NCBI GenBank assembly: GCA_029582155.1
Contig: CM055897.1
Location: 9,848,482-9,912,481 of the forward strand
Length of the DNA: 64,000 bases
Source of the DNA: Panopea generosa
Taxonomy: Eukaryota > Mollusca > Bivalvia > Adapedonta > Hiatellidae
Reading direction: 5' to 3'
Positions 60,505-64,000 of this stretch are shown piece by piece; position 1 is the first letter of the stretch, and each line of letters starts with the position of its first letter. Both the position numbers and the translations under genes were made by a program. Below the pieces are notes generated by a model. The model saw only the letters and a program-made list of their open reading frames with translations, ran no database searches and was not told the origin of the DNA.

Positions 60505-61089
60505 CTAAGAAATAGGCCAGCTAACTACAGTATCTCCAGGAGCAGGGATCATACTTCTTGACTGGACTTGACGGGCTGAAATTCCAAGCTGCAACTCATT
60601 CACAACAAACTGGTAGGAATCGAGGTCAGGAGGGGGGTTGGGGGTCGGGCTGGTCCAGTCAAGACGTGCAATCCTTTCCCTCTGAAGGCACTCCCGGACA
60701 GTATGAGCAACATGAGGACGGACATTATCGTCCATTAGAATGAAACCATCACCCACTGCACCAGCATACAATCTTTCCTGGGTATCCAGCATCTCATCTC
60801 TATACCGCTGGGCATTAAGTGTACCCCGGTCATGGACAATGAGGTCTGTACGTCTATCCCAGCTGATCCCGCCCCAAAACATAACGGAGCCACCTCCATA
60901 GCGGTCAAGGTCAGCAATGTTGGCTGCTTTGAATCTTTCCCCTGGCCTTTTCCATACCCTAGCATGCCTGTATTTATAGTCTACGCAATACCAGGACTCA
61001 TCTGTAAACAGGACAGGTCGCCAGTCCTCTCTGTTCAATGTCGTGTGAAATAGTTGGTGCCTAGCAAACTTTGAGCAGTATATATACAT
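60505..61089 (-). pseudogene. Tc1-like transposase relic
   Basis: A minus-strand frame of 194 codons covers the catalytic part of a Tc1/mariner-type (DDE_3) transposase, the enzyme that cuts out and reinserts the element in the nucleus. VLFTDESWYCV carries the first Asp (about residue 29), FILMDDNVRPHVAHT the second (about residue 119). ARVWKRPGERF and VMFWGGISW lie between them as expected. At the third position the family has an E in a PDLNPIEH-like motif; here the motif reads PDLDSYQF, so the catalytic Glu is replaced by Gln and the preceding Pro-rich stretch is a few residues too long. The N-terminal helix-turn-helix part (about 100-150 residues) is missing upstream. The region is more GC-rich than its neighbours. 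Non-functional. Confidence 0.9.
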
Positions 61090-62338
61090 GTAGTTAATTT
61101 AATAAGCAATATGTAAGTTACAGATGTTGAAAAAGGTAAAAAGAAAAAAGAAAATTGCTCACTAGTTTTTAACAGTAGTTAAAGTATATCTTCTTCGTGG
61201 TGGCAATTGAAGTTTAATTCTCGTATTTCTGGTATTGTCCTTTTAGTCATAAAATGATATGAAATATAAATTATGAATGTCCGAAAGGTCAGGCAACACA
61301 GCATTCACACAGCATTCACACAGCATACACATAATCAATATATAGAATAGTAAAAATCGGTATGACAGACGTACGCACGCATACACACACGCAGAGAGAA
61401 AGAGAGAGAGAGACATGGTACTTTTTTATGACAAACCATTATATGAATAATAACGTGTCAAGGGAGGTAATAAAATAAAAAAGTAAAAGTTTGAACGCAT
61501 TACAATGGAAAGGGACGTAACAATTTCGGTATTTTACTATATAACGCATTGCAAAAATATTAACTGTTGACAATTTGTGCTTTTATCGTCTGTTTTACTT
61601 CCCTTTCTTCATATTCATTTGGACTACCTCGGCGAAGTTCGTATATCACTATGTATCAACGGAAATTCAAGAGAATGTGCGATTAAGACAAATATAGTCT
61701 GATATCTCCAAACGATTATAATTCCGTTAGCTCTGTACGTATTTTCTTAAACAATAAAGACAGGATAAATGCCATAAAGGAATGAACTATGTATCTAATT
61801 TATATGAATAGATAACACACGAATTATCGGGCGTGTCAATGTCGCTAAAGAATGATAAAAGATAAGATATTTTAATTGTAGTGAGAATTATCTAAACGAA
61901 ATCCTTATTCTAAAATAGATAGCAAGCTAAATCTGCTTGACGACATTCACTACGTCATTCGAACTCTTTCAAAAATCTTTTTTTTTCAAAATGTGTTACC
62001 AATTTGAGGGATCAACTTGATAAAAAATTAAAATCATCTCATGCGTCAATTTCGAATGACCATAATTTATAATACAAGCATATGATATATTGAACAATTT
62101 TTTTTTACTATTTATTTAAAGAATGATCCTGATATTCCCTTTTAAATTTTAGAAACTTTGTCTATAAATGTTGAGAGCTTTTTTTAATTCACTAAAGAAT
62201 ACACGACTTAAATATAGTACCAGGGTTGCATTTTACATTTGAATATCTTAATAAACCGTACAGATAATGGTAATAAAAACTTAGATATAACTTGATACGT
62301 TTTCATCTACAACATCTAATTAAATGGTTTGTGGCGAA
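61090..62338. other. AT-rich with small simple repeats
   Basis: CACACAGCATTCACACAGCA repeats at about 61295-61330 and a CA/GA microsatellite at about 61375-61415. No gene recognised. Confidence 0.55.
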
Positions 62339-62686
62339 CCGAACGAACGAGTCGCCTTCCATGCGAATAATCTTAGTGGTGAAGTAAATCTTTAAAACGG
62401 TCAAAATATGTTATTTCCTTAAGTTATAAACGAATCTAGGCGTACATTTTCATATTCAGGACTTTATTTTGTTTTCAACATGAAATACACGCGCATATCA
62501 TGAACAACGGCGCACAGATCTATGACGCGTTCGGGCATGGTGATTCTGAACATCATGCCGAAGGTTTCGTTACCACCATCCCAACGATATGCTAAAGGAG
62601 ATGAGATTTACGTAGCCGTGACCGGAAACCCGACATATAACTGGAGTTCTGGATGTGCAAGTTTCACGGGAATAAAAATATATTAA
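62339..62686 (+). pseudogene. C1q-domain protein pseudogene (single-exon domain)
   Basis: Relic of a C1q (TNF-like jelly-roll) domain, the recognition domain of secreted C1qDC proteins that in bivalves act mainly in pathogen binding. The domain start reads ERVAFHANNLSGEVNL (from 62345), then NGQNMLFP and YSGLYFVFNMKYTR, matching the family order 'VAFHA ... NGQ ... GxYxF'. A second frame gives MNNGAQIYDAFGHGDSEHHA (62500 on). A third gives GDEIYVAVTGNPTYNW and CASFTGIKIY followed by TAA (62684), matching the conserved 'GDxVxV ... SSFSGF' C-terminus. In-frame stops at 62393 and 62420, plus at least two frame changes (about 62490 and 62595), make it a pseudogene. Coverage is about 113 of the usual ~130 residues. 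No signal peptide or collagen-like exon is visible upstream. It could be a duplicated exon of a nearby C1qDC gene. Confidence 0.88.
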
Positions 62687-63090
62687 TATAGATTGAAACA
62701 TATAAAACCACTGTTTCTGCTATTATTCACTTTAATATCCAAATATTTTGTACTGCTAGGTGACAAGAGATTATGATGTTTTTATAAGTACATGTAATTA
62801 ATAATTATCTTTTCTATTGGATCATCCATAAGTTGATAAATATTAACCATTAAAGTAGTTCGAATATGTTTATGATTGCTTTGTAATACAGTTTACATTT
62901 TACAATCTGGAATATATTTAACCGGTAGTATTGTGATACAATGCTATGCTTTATATAGTCCTGCAATAACTTTTAGTACAAATACATAATCGATCGATTT
63001 TGGTCGATAAAAGCATTACGTAAAAGTTAGTGTGAACAATAAGTACGGCTTAAAAACCTAAACAAGTCGCTGTTTTTACAACTAACTTCA
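62687..63090. other. AT-rich, nothing recognised
   Basis: Spacer between the C1q pseudogene and the ITR element. No feature recognised. Confidence 0.5.
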
Positions 63091-63551
63091 GGACTCACAC
63101 CACTTTTTTCTTCATTGAGAACTCCGGACCTACAGATGAAGGAGGTAAAATCAATCTTAGGTATATTTTATTTCTTTTTCAGGGCTTTGTATTGCCGCGA
63201 TTTATTTTTTCTTACCCTGTGTTAAATAGTCAGCATTCCAGAAATTAGAAATTACCACTGAAAATCAAATTTTATGCTGACACCAAATTCTGGGCAATTC
63301 TGTGTCATTCAGAATTGTTGATTCGAACTGCACTGTGGGCAAATAGTTGACGTATTATTACTCTGGAAATTGATAGGTATCACAAAACCATTGAATAAAA
63401 AAAAAAAGTCAATATATATTTTTCTCTTTATAATTGCATATTTTGGACCAGTGAATAATTCGAATGCTGCAGATTTGTTTTTTTTTCAATGTGCTTTGAA
63501 CATGAATGTTACAATGGAGTGTTGCGGGAAATGAAATAGTGGTGTGAGACG
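63091..63551. mobile_element. Short ITR element, copy 3
   Basis: 461 bp, collinear with 31541-32011 over its full length. Left end GGACTCACACCAC; right end GTGGTGTGAGACG. Same internal words (CCGGACCTACAGATGAAGGA, TCTGGAAATTGATAGG). The inverted ends extend less far than in copy 2 and I see no clear 9-bp target duplication, so this copy is probably older. Confidence 0.9.
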
Positions 63552-64000
63552 TTAAACCCCCAATTTTTACGGAAGGGTAGTACATAAGAGGAAACTTTCA
63601 AATTACAACGCTACACTAGACTATTGCTGATGGTGAATTAACACAGATTCATGCGTTTAGAGTGCATCTCCCTCGAATTTCAAATATTTGGCATTTGGAG
63701 TTAAACTGCATATAACAAATACTTTTTGGAAATTAACATTTTGCAAATTGAATGTATTAACAATAATATAGTAATATGTAACATTATAATAAAAACGATA
63801 CATTGATGACTGTGAAATATTGAAAAAGGGTTCTCTGATTTGAATCATGTATTGAAATATATAAAACCTGCCCCAATGCCATCTTGCGGCTTTTATGACA
63901 GTTGAGGCTTTAATAAACCATATTATCGACAAGCCACTGGTAGTTGCATGACTCTGATTGATCTTATGGAAATTATGCGCTCCATTTCACTAGGCTTTCG
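63552..64000. other. AT-rich, nothing recognised
   Basis: A 91-codon minus-strand frame (63657-63932) is AT-driven with no domain. Nothing else found up to the right edge. Confidence 0.5.

Noticed and set aside
63657-63932. 91-codon minus-strand frame at the right edge
   Set aside because: AT-rich chance frame with no domain; overlaps nothing conserved.

Overview
This is eukaryotic, AT-rich, gene-poor DNA, most likely from a bivalve mollusc. The evidence is a decayed C1q-domain gene (a family greatly expanded in bivalves), a tRNA-headed SINE with a central block I recall from molluscan SINEs, the 'AAAGGGCCATAAC'-type interspersed repeat common in bivalve assemblies, and a mix of BEL/Pao, CR1/Jockey-like, L1/Tx1-like and Tc1-like elements. 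I found no intact host protein-coding gene, rRNA, complete tRNA or CRISPR array. Almost every long open frame lies in a tandem array or a transposable element.

Layout: 1-5,310 is a GC-richer minisatellite block (41-bp unit, then a related 75-84-bp unit) with higher-order repeats. 6,255-7,450 is a 38-bp array. 10,650-12,860 is a nest of short elements (SINE, a ~470-bp inverted-terminal-repeat element, another repeat inside it) followed by two mirror-arranged CTGT/CCGT microsatellites. 15,026-15,978 is a 56-bp array. 17,953-23,566 is a very large CA/CT-rich array of ~23-24-bp units with 778-bp and 239-bp higher-order repeats. 27,926-35,432 is a minus-strand BEL/Pao LTR retrotransposon fossil carrying a nested ITR element. 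It directly abuts a decayed LINE (35,433-37,990). 38,960-40,008 is a 96-bp array and 43,540-44,435 a ~33-bp array. From 46 kb onward there is a short L1/Tx1-like endonuclease fragment, SINE fragments, two inverted-repeat DNA elements (54.7/59.6 kb and 58.5-59.3 kb), a Tc1-like transposase relic (60.5-61.1 kb), a C1q pseudogene (62.34-62.69 kb) and a third copy of the ITR element (63.09-63.55 kb). The remaining stretches are AT-rich DNA in which I recognise nothing.

There is no pathway or operon here. The window records repeat dynamics: unit amplification, segmental duplication inside arrays, and elements nested in elements. The points most worth checking are the C1q pseudogene, the ITR family with a clean 9-bp target duplication, the 41-bp array whose minus strand is open in all three frames, the 56-bp array that repeats a consensus splice donor and partial E-boxes, the in-frame 24-bp expansion in the LINE endonuclease, and a possible small cysteine-rich exon at 45.3 kb.
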